From Scandinavium hiltneri (GTDB lineage: Bacteria > Pseudomonadota > Gammaproteobacteria > Enterobacterales > Enterobacteriaceae), in the NCBI RefSeq assembly GCF_024764835.1, contig NZ_JALIGE010000070.1, positions 1-64,000 of the forward strand: 64,000 bases of DNA, written 5' to 3'. A model generated the notes under the pieces. That model did not search any database. It saw only the letters and a program-made list of their open reading frames with translations, and was not told where the DNA came from. Position 1 is the first letter of the stretch. The number at the start of each line of letters is the position of its first letter. A program made the position numbers and the translations under genes. Below, one piece after another: positions 27,662 to 36,312 of the stretch.

Positions 27662-27686
27662 AAAAAAGCCGTGTAAATCCACGGCT
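27662..27686 (-). terminator. Terminator after dxr
   Basis: The stem AGCCGTG/CACGGCT (27667-27673 with 27680-27686) has a 6-nt loop and is followed by six T on the minus strand. It lies between dxr and uppS, so uppS probably has its own promoter in the 60 bp that follow. Confidence 0.85.
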
Positions 27687-27789
27687 CCCTCAATAACACT
27701 TTGTCGTTACAGCGTTATCGGATGGCGCAGACTATAACACTGAAGCCCAGCGCTAACAAATGCCTGCGTGCCCGTTGCACGGATAATCA

Positions 27790-28986
27790 TCAGCTTGCGA
27801 AGCGCATCACCTGCTGGTTTGCGACACTTCTTGCACGCGCGTCGACTTCCATCACCTCATCCACACATTCTGGCTCTTGCAAATTCAGAATGGACAGGAC
27901 TTCGAGGTTCACGGCAGCAATGTCCGTGAAGTGAATTTTCGACGTCAGAAATGCCTCAACGCTCACTTCATTGGCGGCGTTCAGCGCGGTAGTTGCCGCC
28001 TGTCCCTGATCAAATGCGTCCATTGCCAGCTTCAGGCACGGGTAACGCTGATAATCAGGTTCTGCAAACGACAGCTCGCTTAATGCTTTGAAATCCAATG
28101 GATTAACGCCAGACTCAACGCGACCCGGCCAGGCCATAGTATGGGCAATTGGCGTGCGCATATCCGGCTCACCAAGCTGGGCCAGCACGCTGCCGTCACG
28201 GTAGCGCACCATCGAATGAATCACGGACTGCGGATGGATAATGACTTCCATCTGTTGAGCAGATGCGTTAAATAGCCAGCGCGCTTCTATGTATTCCAGA
28301 CCTTTGTTCATCATGGTGGCAGAATCGACTGAAATTTTACGTCCCATCGACCAGTTCGGATGACGACAGGCCTGATCCGGCGTCATATCGCGCAGTTCAG
28401 ACAGAGGCGTTTCACGGAACGGGCCACCAGATCCGGTAAGCAGAATCGACAAAACGCCATTCTGCTCAAGGGAAGCGTAACCCAGCTGATTTTGAATTGT
28501 TTCCGGTAAACTCTGAAAAATGGCGTTGTGCTCGCTGTCGACTGGCAGCAGACGCGCTCCGCTCTCTTTCACAGCGTCCATAAACAAACGTCCACAAGTG
28601 ACCAGCGACTCTTTATTGGCAAGCAGAATGGTTTTTCCGGCGCGAATAGCCGCCAGCGTCGGCATCAATCCTGCGGCACCGACAATCGCCGCCATCACCT
28701 GGTCGACATCATCCAGCGCAGCGACATCGCAAGCAGCCTGTTGGCCACTCAGAACTTCCGTCTGGCTCCCGTGCTGACGCAGCGCAACAATCAGCGCAGC
28801 GGCGCTTTGCGCATCGTCCATAACGGCGTATTGCGGGGAGAACTCCAGGCATTGCTCAACCATACGCTCGACGTTTTTCCCGGCCACCAGCGCGGCAACA
28901 GAGAAAAGGCCGCGATTATTACGCACCACATCCAGCGTGCTGCAGCCAATGGAGCCTGTGGAGCCCAGAACGGTTAAATGCTTCAT
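27790..28986 (-). CDS. dxr: 1-deoxy-D-xylulose 5-phosphate reductoisomerase
   Basis: Dxr (IspC) turns DXP into 2-C-methyl-D-erythritol 4-phosphate with NADPH, the committed step of the MEP isoprenoid pathway that supplies UppS. The 398-aa protein has the NADPH-binding GSTGSIG (8-14), metal ligands Asp150 and Glu152 in VDSEHNAIF, and the SGGPFRE substrate loop. Length equals that of E. coli Dxr. Confidence 0.97.
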   Translation of the reverse strand: MKHLTVLGSTGSIGCSTLDVVRNNRGLFSVAALVAGKNVERMVEQCLEFSPQYAVMDDAQSAAALIVALRQHGSQTEVLSGQQAACDVAALDDVDQVMAAIVGAAGLMPTLAAIRAGKTILLANKESLVTCGRLFMDAVKESGARLLPVDSEHNAIFQSLPETIQNQLGYASLEQNGVLSILLTGSGGPFRETPLSELRDMTPDQACRHPNWSMGRKISVDSATMMNKGLEYIEARWLFNASAQQMEVIIHPQSVIHSMVRYRDGSVLAQLGEPDMRTPIAHTMAWPGRVESGVNPLDFKALSELSFAEPDYQRYPCLKLAMDAFDQGQAATTALNAANEVSVEAFLTSKIHFTDIAAVNLEVLSILNLQEPECVDEVMEVDARARSVANQQVMRFAS

Positions 28987-29010
28987 GAAAAATCCGAAGA
29001 AGAAAGTCTA

Positions 29011-29058
29011 AAAAGCAAAACGCCGCCAGCAAAACCCGAAGGTTTCCTGAACGGCGTT
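29011..29058 (-). terminator. Terminator after frr
   Basis: The outer arms AACGCCG/CGGCGTT (29019-29025 with 29052-29058) enclose an inner AACC-TTCG-GGTT-type hairpin. On the minus strand TTTTGCTTTTT follows (29011-29020 on the plus strand). This two-part stem ends the frr message upstream of dxr. Confidence 0.7.
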
Positions 29059-29077
29059 CATCAGATAACGTCAGAAA

Positions 29078-29635
29078 TCAGAACTGCATCAATTCCGCTT
29101 CTTTTTCTGCCAGCGCCGCGTCCACTTTCTTGATAGCCGCGTCGGTCATTTTCTGCACATCGTCCTGGGAACGACGGTCGTCATCTTCGCTGATCTCTTT
29201 GTCTTTCAGCAGCGCTTTAACTTTATCGTTCGCATCACGGCGGACGTTACGCACGGAAACACGCGCTTGTTCTGCTTCACCGCGTACGATCTTGGTCAGA
29301 TCTTTACGACGTTCTTCAGTCAGCGGAGGCAGCGGAACGCGAATGTCGGTGCCCGCAGAGCTCGGGTTCAGACCGAGATCGGACGCCATAATCGCTTTCT
29401 CAACGGCCGGGCTCAGAGAGCGGTCGAATACGTTGATTTTCAGGGTACGGGAATCTTCTACCGTCACGCTTGCCAGCTGACGCAACGGAGTCGGTGTACC
29501 GTAGTATTCGACAACGATGCCATCGAGCAGGCTTGGGGAAGCACGGCCCGTGCGGATTTTGCTGATCTGGTTTTTGAATGATTCTACGCATTTTTCCATG
29601 CGCACTTCGGCATCTTTTCTGATATCGCTAATCAC
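29078..29635 (-). CDS. frr: Ribosome recycling factor
   Basis: RRF works with EF-G to split post-termination ribosomes. The 185-aa protein has the usual two-domain, largely helical sequence (KCVESFKNQISKIRTGRASPSLLDG at the start, and DKVKALLKDKEISEDD later). The start codon is GTG at 29635 with AAGGA upstream, as in E. coli. The 164-bp gap to pyrH can hold its own promoter, with a TATACT-like element near 29695, but I cannot pair it with a good -35. Confidence 0.96.
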   Translation of the reverse strand: MISDIRKDAEVRMEKCVESFKNQISKIRTGRASPSLLDGIVVEYYGTPTPLRQLASVTVEDSRTLKINVFDRSLSPAVEKAIMASDLGLNPSSAGTDIRVPLPPLTEERRKDLTKIVRGEAEQARVSVRNVRRDANDKVKALLKDKEISEDDDRRSQDDVQKMTDAAIKKVDAALAEKEAELMQF

Positions 29636-29799
29636 GTTACGAATCCTTGAAATCTTGTCTCAGGCTGACCATACGCCACACCCGCCGATATGCGAGTGCG
29701 GTAAGTATAGCCCGTATAATTCCTGGCGCCGAAAAGGGCGGCCTGGTAAGCATCGCAAAATTAAAGTGGAATCTTACCTTTATTTCTCACTGACGGGTA

Positions 29800-30525
29800 T
29801 TACTCAGTGATCAGTGTGCCTTCTTTTTCACCCATCACCACGCGACGCAGCGCGCCTGCTTTGTTCATGTTGAACACACGAATCGGCAGTTTATGATCAC
29901 GAGCCAACGTGAACGCGGCAAGATCCATCACTTTTAGCTCTTTATCCAGTACTTCAGCATAGCTCAGCTGATCGTACATTGTCGCAGAAGGATCTTTTGC
30001 CGGGTCAGCGGTAAATACGCCGTCAACTTTGGTGGCTTTCAGTACCACGTCCGCTTCAATTTCGATACCGCGTAAGCACGCTGCGGAATCAGTGGTGAAG
30101 AACGGGTTACCGGTACCGGCGGAGAGGATAACTACGCGGTTATTACGCAGCAGGCTGATAGCCTCTGCCCAGCTGTAGTTGTCACACACGCCATTCAGCG
30201 GAATGGCGGACATCAGGCGGGCGTTCACATAGGCGCGATGGAGCGCATCACGCATAGCCAGGCCGTTCATGACGGTTGCCAGCATGCCCATGTGGTCGCC
30301 CACAACGCGGTTCATACCCGCTTTTGCCAGACCCGCACCACGGAAAAGGTTACCACCACCAATCACCACACCGACCTGGATCCCCAGTTCGACCAGTTCT
30401 TTAATTTCCTGCGCCATACGATCGAGAATGCTGGCATCGATACCGAAGCCTTCAGTTCCCTGCAGTGCTTCGCCACTGAGCTTCAGCAGAATGCGTTTGT
30501 AGACGGGTTTTGCATTGGTAGCCAT
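29800..30525 (-). CDS. pyrH: UMP kinase
   Basis: PyrH phosphorylates UMP to UDP; in E. coli the hexamer is activated by GTP and inhibited by UTP. The 241-aa amino-acid-kinase-family protein shows GEALQG and VIGGGNLFRGAGLAKAGMNR near the N-terminus and the TDSAACLRGIE region after it. It is bounded by the tsf terminator upstream and frr downstream. Confidence 0.96.
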   Translation of the reverse strand: MATNAKPVYKRILLKLSGEALQGTEGFGIDASILDRMAQEIKELVELGIQVGVVIGGGNLFRGAGLAKAGMNRVVGDHMGMLATVMNGLAMRDALHRAYVNARLMSAIPLNGVCDNYSWAEAISLLRNNRVVILSAGTGNPFFTTDSAACLRGIEIEADVVLKATKVDGVFTADPAKDPSATMYDQLSYAEVLDKELKVMDLAAFTLARDHKLPIRVFNMNKAGALRRVVMGEKEGTLITE

Positions 30526-30638
30526 ATTTCTTTCCTGGGACTGTCAACGTTTGAAAGGGGTAAATTCTGGCGACAAGGATATGTCGCGCATCAGTGCAAG
30601 CCAATAGGAGCCTGACTAATTTTTACTTAATGGGGCTC

Positions 30639-30665
30639 AAAAAGAAGCCGCCCTCAGGCGGCTTC
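30639..30665 (-). terminator. Terminator of rpsB-tsf
   Basis: A perfect 9-bp stem GAAGCCGCC/GGCGGCTTC (30644-30652 with 30657-30665) has a 4-nt loop and is followed on the minus strand by five T. It lies 10 bp after the tsf stop codon. Confidence 0.9.
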
Positions 30666-30675
30666 TTGTCGATAA

Positions 30676-31527
30676 TTAAGACTGCTTGGACATTGCAGCA
30701 ACTTCTGCTGCGAAGTCAGTCTCAACTTTCTGGATACCTTCGCCCACTTCAAAGCGGATGAAGTTAGTCACGGTAGCGTTGTTCTCTTTCAGGAACTGGC
30801 CAACGGTCTTGCTTGGTTCCATCACGAAAGGCTGGCCGGTCAGAGAAACTTCGCCGGTGAATTTCTTCATGCGGCCTTCAACCATTTTCTCTGCGATTTC
30901 TTTCGGCTTACCGGACTGCATCGCGATATCCAGCTGTACCTGGTATTCTTTTTCTACCACGTCAGCAGACACGTCTTCTGGGTTTACGAATTCTGGCTTG
31001 CTTGCTGCGATGTGCATTGCAACTTGCTTAACCAGCTCTTCGCTCGCGCCAATAGCTGAAACCAGAACACCGATGCGGGCACCGTGCAGGTAGCTACCCA
31101 GCACTTCGCCTTCCAGAGCAGAAACGCGACGGATGTTGATGTTCTCGCCGATTTTCGCAACCAGAGCAACACGCTCTTCTTCGAACTGTGCTTTCAGAAC
31201 TTCAACGTCAGTGATTTTGCCAGCAACTGCTGCATCCAGAACTTTGTTAGCGAAAGCCTGGAAACCGCCGTCTTTAGCGACGAAGTCAGTCTGACAGTTA
31301 ACTTCCAGAATGATGCCGTAGTTGCCATTGATCTTAGTGATGATCACGCCGTCAGCGGCAACGTTGCCTGCTTTTTTCGCTGCTTTGATAGCACCGGATT
31401 TACGCATGTTTTCGATTGCCAGCTCGATGTCGCCATTCGCTTCAGTCAGGGCTTTTTTACAATCCATCATGCCTGCGCCAGTACGTTCACGCAGCTCTTT
31501 AACCAGGGAGGCGGTAATTTCAGCCAT
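30676..31527 (-). CDS. tsf: Elongation factor Ts
   Basis: EF-Ts exchanges GDP for GTP on EF-Tu. The 283-aa protein has the N-terminal UBA-like helix domain (VKELRERTGAGMMDCKKAL), the conserved CQTDFVAKD motif that inserts into EF-Tu (near 79-87), and two core subdomains. It is cotranscribed with rpsB; a partial terminator between the two can lower tsf output. Confidence 0.97.
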   Translation of the reverse strand: MAEITASLVKELRERTGAGMMDCKKALTEANGDIELAIENMRKSGAIKAAKKAGNVAADGVIITKINGNYGIILEVNCQTDFVAKDGGFQAFANKVLDAAVAGKITDVEVLKAQFEEERVALVAKIGENINIRRVSALEGEVLGSYLHGARIGVLVSAIGASEELVKQVAMHIAASKPEFVNPEDVSADVVEKEYQVQLDIAMQSGKPKEIAEKMVEGRMKKFTGEVSLTGQPFVMEPSKTVGQFLKENNATVTNFIRFEVGEGIQKVETDFAAEVAAMSKQS

Positions 31528-31585
31528 TCTAAAATCCTCGGGAAATTGAAACCGCCCGGCGTGGGGCCAAACGGTTATAAAAGTG

Positions 31586-31612
31586 AAAAAGGGGCCGCTT
31601 AAGAGGGCCCCT
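31586..31612 (-). terminator. rpsB-tsf intercistronic attenuator-like hairpin
   Basis: The arms AGGGGCC/GGCCCCT (31590-31596 with 31606-31612) have a 9-nt loop and are followed on the minus strand by five T. It stands between two genes known to be cotranscribed, so it probably terminates only a fraction of transcripts. Confidence 0.6.
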
Positions 31613-31646
31613 ATCCATACTCGGTACTAATAAGGGCTAAACCTTA

Positions 31647-32372
31647 TTATTCAGCTTCTACGAAGCTTTCTTCCGCCTGGGAAGCCAGATCCTGAGAACG
31701 GCCTTCACGTACGGTCTGAGCAACGGCATTCAGATACAGGCTAACTGCACGGATTGCATCGTCGTTACCCGGGATAACGAAATCAACGCCATCTGGATCA
31801 GAGTTAGTATCAACGATAGCAAATACTGGGATACCCAAGTTGTTTGCTTCTTTGATAGCGATGTGCTCGTGGTCTGCATCGACAACAAACAGTGCGTCCG
31901 GCAGGCCGCCCATGTCTTTGATGCCGCCCAGGCTGTTTTCCAGCTTGCCCAGTTCACGAGTGCGCATCAGCGCTTCTTTCTTGGTCAGCTTGTCGAAGGT
32001 GCCGTCCTGAGACTGAGTTTCCAGGTCTTTCAGACGTTTGATAGACTGACGAACGGTTTTCCAGTTAGTCAGCATACCGCCCAACCAGCGATGGTTCACG
32101 AAGAACTGATCGCAGTTCAGAGCCGCTTCTTTTACCGCTTCGCTTGCTGCGCGCTTGGTACCAACGATCAGGATCTTACCTTTGCGAGAGGAGATCTTGT
32201 TCAGTTCAGCCAGAGCTTCGTTGAACATTGGTACAGTTTTCTCAAGGTTGATGATGTGAACTTTGTTACGCGCGCCGAAGATGAAAGGCTTCATTTTCGG
32301 GTTCCAGTAACGGGTCTGGTGACCGAAGTGTACACCAGCCTTGAGCATGTCGCGCATGGAAACAGTTGCCAT
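31647..32372 (-). CDS. rpsB: 30S ribosomal protein S2
   Basis: S2 binds late in 30S assembly at the head-body junction. I set the start at ATG 32372 (MATVSMRDMLK), giving 241 aa as in E. coli. The open frame running further upstream to 32648 is leader RNA read as protein. The conserved blocks GVHFGHQTRYWNPKMKPFI, NHRWLGGMLTNW and VDTNSDPDGVDF are all present. The highly structured leader fits the known feedback of S2 on rpsB-tsf. Confidence 0.97.
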   Translation of the reverse strand: MATVSMRDMLKAGVHFGHQTRYWNPKMKPFIFGARNKVHIINLEKTVPMFNEALAELNKISSRKGKILIVGTKRAASEAVKEAALNCDQFFVNHRWLGGMLTNWKTVRQSIKRLKDLETQSQDGTFDKLTKKEALMRTRELGKLENSLGGIKDMGGLPDALFVVDADHEHIAIKEANNLGIPVFAIVDTNSDPDGVDFVIPGNDDAIRAVSLYLNAVAQTVREGRSQDLASQAEESFVEAE

Positions 32373-32536
32373 GTTTAAAACCTCTATATAAAAGTTGGGG
32401 TTATGCCTCCACGTATCCCATACGACCGACCCCGAAGGGCACCCCGGCGTATGTGCCGATACGTGTGTGTTATTACACAATGTGAGATTTGTCGCTGCCA
32501 GACCGTTTCTGTGTATATCAAACGGAATGGAAGTTC
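32373..32536 (-). ncRNA. rpsB mRNA leader (t44/S2 leader RNA)
   Basis: This is the roughly 164-nt untranslated leader between the promoter and the rpsB ATG. On the minus strand it contains a GC-rich stem with a CCCTTCGGGG tetraloop-type hairpin (about 32425-32450). It occupies the place of the enterobacterial t44 (tff) RNA, known to precede rpsB and to include the S2 autoregulatory element. The identity comes from position and structure; a covariance-model search would settle it. Confidence 0.6.
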
Positions 32537-32543
32537 GGCGCGC

Positions 32544-32553
32544 TTTATACCAT
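32544..32553 (-). promoter_or_regulatory. rpsB promoter (extended -10, GC-rich discriminator)
   Basis: On the minus strand TGGTATAAA (the -10 TATAAA at 32544-32549 with TG upstream) is followed by GCGCGCCG. A GC-rich discriminator like this is typical of ribosomal promoters under ppGpp/DksA control. The -35 is weak (TTGGTT-like at 19 bp). The 320-bp rpsB-map gap thus holds this promoter, the leader RNA, and the map promoter at its right end. Confidence 0.6.
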
Positions 32554-32609
32554 AAATTGCGAGTGGAAACCAATAAATGTTGGTGTGAAGCGCTGTAATG
32601 ATTCTCAAT

Positions 32610-32639
32610 TTGGCAGTCGATAGCGACGGCTGTTACCAT
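32610..32639 (+). promoter_or_regulatory. Candidate map promoter
   Basis: TTGGCA (32610-32615), 18 bp and TACCAT (32634-32639) lie about 55 bp upstream of the map ATG. The -10 matches the consensus at only four positions. It is offered as the best candidate in this part of the rpsB-map gap. Confidence 0.35.
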
Positions 32640-32692
32640 TGTCAGCACTTACACTAGTATTGCCGATAAATCGGCCTCGATGGACAGAATTC

Positions 32693-33487
32693 ATGGCTAT
32701 CTCTATTAAGACCCCAGAAGAAATTGAAAAAATGCGCGTGGCGGGCCGTCTGGCTGCCGAAGTGCTTGAAATGATCGAACCGTACATCAAGCCAGGTGTC
32801 AGCACCGGCGAGCTGGATCGTATCTGTGACGATTACATTGTTAATACTCAGCATGCGGTCTCCGCCTGCCTGGGCTATCACGGCTTCCCGAAATCCGTGT
32901 GCATCTCTATTAATGAAGTGGTGTGCCACGGTATTCCGGATGACGAAAAGCTGCTGAAAGATGGCGACATCGTTAACATCGACGTGACCGTCATTAAAGA
33001 CGAATACCACGGCGATACCTCCAAAATGTTCATCGTCGGCAAACCGACCATCCTCGGCGAACGTCTGTGCCGTGTGACTCAGGAAAGCCTGTATCTCGCC
33101 CTACGTATGGTGAAGCCGGGTATCCGTCTTCGCACGCTGGGTGCAGCAATTCAGAAGTTTGCCGAAGCGGAAGGTTTCTCCGTCGTGCGTGAGTATTGCG
33201 GGCACGGCATTGGCCGCGTGTTCCATGAAGAACCGCAGGTTCTGCACTATGATGCTGATGACGGCGGCGTAGTACTTCAGGCCGGGATGACGTTCACCAT
33301 CGAGCCGATGGTCAACTCTGGTGATTACCGTATCCGCACCATGAAAGACGGCTGGACGGTGAAAACCAAAGACCGGAGCTTGTCTGCACAGTACGAGCAT
33401 ACTATTGTGGTGACAGATAACGGCTGCGAAATAATGACGTTACGCAAGGATGACACTATCCCGGCGATAATCTCGCACAACGAATGA
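32693..33487 (+). CDS. map: Methionine aminopeptidase type I
   Basis: MAP removes the N-terminal methionine from nascent proteins when the second residue is small; it is essential. The 264-aa pita-bread-fold protein has the family metal ligands in IDVTVIKDEYHGDTS (the two Asp), GHGIGRVFHE (His), EPMV (Glu) and EHTIVV (Glu). The start at 32693 (MAISIKTPEEIEK) gives the E. coli length; an in-frame upstream start at 32639 would add 18 unconserved residues. Confidence 0.97.
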   Translation: MAISIKTPEEIEKMRVAGRLAAEVLEMIEPYIKPGVSTGELDRICDDYIVNTQHAVSACLGYHGFPKSVCISINEVVCHGIPDDEKLLKDGDIVNIDVTVIKDEYHGDTSKMFIVGKPTILGERLCRVTQESLYLALRMVKPGIRLRTLGAAIQKFAEAEGFSVVREYCGHGIGRVFHEEPQVLHYDADDGGVVLQAGMTFTIEPMVNSGDYRIRTMKDGWTVKTKDRSLSAQYEHTIVVTDNGCEIMTLRKDDTIPAIISHNE

Positions 33488-33489
33488 TG

Positions 33490-33515
33490 AAAAGCCGGCG
33501 CGAGTCGGCTTTTTT
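33490..33515 (+). terminator. Terminator after map
   Basis: The arms AAAAGCCG/CGGCTTTT (33490-33497 with 33506-33513) run into a T tract (33510-33515), directly after the map stop codon. It is the first of three hairpins in the map-glnD gap. Confidence 0.8.
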
Positions 33516-33516
33516 A

Positions 33517-33590
33517 TGGCGGGCGTCCTGCCCGCCACCCTTCGGGCCGCCGCAAGCGACGTTAAAATCGCTCCCGGCGATTTTTAACAG
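33517..33590 (+). repeat. Two further palindromes between map and glnD
   Basis: The first is TGGCGGGC/GCCCGCCA (33517-33524 with 33530-33537) with a 5-nt loop. The second is a GTTAAAATCGC/GCGATTTTTAAC-type imperfect palindrome (33561-33571 with 33577-33588). Both lie in the leader expected for glnD. They are not textbook REPs. Their role is unknown; they could be repeat relics or leader structure that lowers glnD expression. Confidence 0.5.
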
Positions 33591-33618
33591 GTAATCGTTT
33601 TTTCTTATGGGTGGCGCG

Positions 33619-36282
33619 ATGAGCAATTTCTTATCTGACACAGCCTTACCTGTTCTGCCAGGCCAGCCGGAAAACCCGGTCAGTTGGGAAGACGCGGAGC
33701 TGAACTGCGCCAGTATCAAGGCGCGTCTCGATGCGTTCCAGCGCTGGCTAGGTGACGCCTTCGACAGCGGCACATCTGCCGAACAGCTGATGACCGCCCG
33801 TACGGAATACATCGATCAGATGCTCCAGCGTCTGTGGTTGCATTACGGTTTTGGTGACATCGAAGATGCGGCGCTGGTTGCCGTGGGTGGCTATGGCCGC
33901 GGCGAACTGCATCCGCTTTCTGATATCGACTTACTCATCCTCAGCCGCAAAAAATTGCCCGACGAGCTGGCGCAGAAAATTGGGGAGTTGCTGACGCTGC
34001 TGTGGGATCTCAAACTCGAAGTCGGCCACAGCGTGCGCACCCTCGAAGAGTGTTTGCTGGAGGGGCTTTCTGACCTCACTGTCGCCACTAACCTGATTGA
34101 ATCACGCCTGCTGATTGGCGACGTTACCCTCTTTCTCGAGCTGCAAAAGCATATTTTCAGCGAAGGCTTCTGGCCATCGGAAAAGTTTTTTGCCGCTAAA
34201 GTCGAAGAACAAAACGGTCGCCACCAGCGCTATCACGGCACCAGCTACAACCTCGAGCCTGATATCAAAAGTAGCCCCGGCGGCCTGCGTGATATCCACA
34301 CCCTGCAATGGGTGGCGCGTCGTCATTTTGGCGCGACCTCGCTGGATGAAATGGTCGGCTTTGGCTTCCTGACCGAAGCTGAACGCAACGAGCTGAACGA
34401 GTGCTTACACCTGCTGTGGCGTATCCGTTTTGCGCTGCATCTGGAAATTAACCGCTACGACAACCGTCTGCTGTTCGATCGCCAGCTGAACGTGGCCCAA
34501 CGGCTCAACTACAGCGGCGAAGGCAATCAGCCGGTTGAGCAAATGATGAAGGATTTCTATCGCGTCACCCGCCGAGTGGGCGAGCTCAACCAGATGCTAC
34601 TCCAGCTGTTTGATGAAGCGATCCTCGCGTTGACCGCCGATGAAAAGCCGCGCCCGATCGATGACGATTTCCAGCTGCGCGGCACGCTCATCGACCTGCG
34701 CGACGATACCCTGTTCATGCGCGAGCCGCAGGCAATTCTGCGCATGTTCCACATCATGGTACGCAACAGCAGCATTACCGGTATTTACTCGACGACGCTG
34801 CGGCATCTGCGCCATGCTCGCCGTCATCTGCAACAGCCGCTGTGCTACATCCCCGAAGCGCGCGAGCTGTTCCTGAGCATGTTACGTCACCAGGGCGCCG
34901 TCAGCCGGGGGCTGCTGCCAATGCACCGTCACAGCGTGCTGTGGGCGTACATGCCGCAATGGTCACACATTGTCGGCCAGATGCAGTTTGACCTGTTCCA
35001 CGCCTATACCGTCGATGAACACACCATTCGCGTGCTGCTAAAGCTGGAAAGCTTCGCCAAAGAGGAAACGCGTTCACGCCATCCGCTCTGTGTCGAACTG
35101 TGGCCGCGTCTTAATCACCCGGAACTGATCCTGATTGCCGCGCTGTTCCACGATATCGCCAAAGGCCGCGGAGGCGATCACTCAGTGCTTGGCGCTCAGG
35201 ACATCCTCAAATTTGCAGAACTGCACGGGCTGAACTCACGCGAAACACAGCTTGTTGCATGGCTGGTACGTCATCATTTACTGATGTCCGTCACCGCCCA
35301 ACGCCGTGATATTCAGGACCCGGAAGTCATCAAACAGTTCGCCGAAGAAGTGCAAACCGAAAACCGCCTGCGGTATCTGGTCTGCCTGACCGTCGCCGAT
35401 ATCTGCGCCACCAACGAAACGCTGTGGAATAGCTGGAAGCAGAGCCTGTTGCGTGAACTCTATTTCGCCACCGAAAAACAGCTGCGCCGTGGAATGCAGA
35501 ACACGCCTGACATGCGCGAACGCGTGCGCCATCATCAGCTTCAGGCGTTAGCCCTGCTGCGGATGGACAATATCGACGAAGAGGCGCTGCATCATATTTG
35601 GGCACGCTGTCGGGCCAACTACTTTGTACGCCACACGCCAAACCAGCTTGCGTGGCATGCCCGTCATCTGCTTCAACACGACCTGAACGATCCGATGATC
35701 CTGCTGAGCCCGCAGGCGACACGCGGCGGTACGGAAATATTTATCTGGAGCCCGGACCGTCCGTATCTGTTCGCCGCCGTTTGCGCTGAACTGGACCGCC
35801 GTAATCTCAGCGTGCACGACGCACAAATTTTTACCACCCGCGACGGGATGGCGATGGACACCTTTATCGTGCTCGAACCCGACGGCAGTCCACTGTCCGG
35901 CGACAGGCATGAAGCCATTCGTCACGGCCTTGAACAGGCCATCACTCAGCATTCGTGGCAGGCCCCTGCCCCACGTCGTCAGCCAGCGAAACTGCGTCAT
36001 TTTACCGTCGATACCGAGGTCAATTTCCTGCCGACACATACCGACAGAAAATCGTTCCTCGAACTGATTGCGCTCGACCAGCCGGGTTTACTGGCATGCG
36101 TCGGCCAGGTCTTCTCGGACCTCGGCATTTCGCTCCACGGGGCGAGAATTACGACCATTGGTGAACGAGTAGAAGATTTATTTATAATCGCGACAGCCGA
36201 CCGGCGTGCTCTTAATAATGTGCTTCAGCAAGAAGTACAACAGCGGTTGACAGCGGCCCTCAATCCAAACGATAAAGGGTAG
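33619..36282 (+). CDS. glnD: Bifunctional uridylyltransferase/uridylyl-removing enzyme GlnD
   Basis: GlnD senses glutamine and adds or removes UMP on the PII proteins GlnB and GlnK, setting the nitrogen response. The protein has an N-terminal nucleotidyltransferase domain (GGYGRGELHPLSDIDLL, about 90-106), a central HD hydrolase domain (AALFHDIAKGRGGDHS), and two C-terminal ACT domains that bind glutamine. I prefer ATG 33619 (887 aa) because GGTGG precedes it; ATG 33607 would give 891 aa but lacks a ribosome binding site. The first 10 residues differ from E. coli. Confidence 0.95.
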   Translation: MSNFLSDTALPVLPGQPENPVSWEDAELNCASIKARLDAFQRWLGDAFDSGTSAEQLMTARTEYIDQMLQRLWLHYGFGDIEDAALVAVGGYGRGELHPLSDIDLLILSRKKLPDELAQKIGELLTLLWDLKLEVGHSVRTLEECLLEGLSDLTVATNLIESRLLIGDVTLFLELQKHIFSEGFWPSEKFFAAKVEEQNGRHQRYHGTSYNLEPDIKSSPGGLRDIHTLQWVARRHFGATSLDEMVGFGFLTEAERNELNECLHLLWRIRFALHLEINRYDNRLLFDRQLNVAQRLNYSGEGNQPVEQMMKDFYRVTRRVGELNQMLLQLFDEAILALTADEKPRPIDDDFQLRGTLIDLRDDTLFMREPQAILRMFHIMVRNSSITGIYSTTLRHLRHARRHLQQPLCYIPEARELFLSMLRHQGAVSRGLLPMHRHSVLWAYMPQWSHIVGQMQFDLFHAYTVDEHTIRVLLKLESFAKEETRSRHPLCVELWPRLNHPELILIAALFHDIAKGRGGDHSVLGAQDILKFAELHGLNSRETQLVAWLVRHHLLMSVTAQRRDIQDPEVIKQFAEEVQTENRLRYLVCLTVADICATNETLWNSWKQSLLRELYFATEKQLRRGMQNTPDMRERVRHHQLQALALLRMDNIDEEALHHIWARCRANYFVRHTPNQLAWHARHLLQHDLNDPMILLSPQATRGGTEIFIWSPDRPYLFAAVCAELDRRNLSVHDAQIFTTRDGMAMDTFIVLEPDGSPLSGDRHEAIRHGLEQAITQHSWQAPAPRRQPAKLRHFTVDTEVNFLPTHTDRKSFLELIALDQPGLLACVGQVFSDLGISLHGARITTIGERVEDLFIIATADRRALNNVLQQEVQQRLTAALNPNDKG

Positions 36283-36312
36283 TGTGTTTTTTTTAATGGA
36301 AAGAGTTTAACA

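Noticed and set aside
31647..32648. A longer S2 protein with about 90 extra N-terminal residues
   Set aside because: The extra codons translate the rpsB leader and promoter; E. coli S2 starts at MATVSMRDMLK and a normal 241-aa length results.
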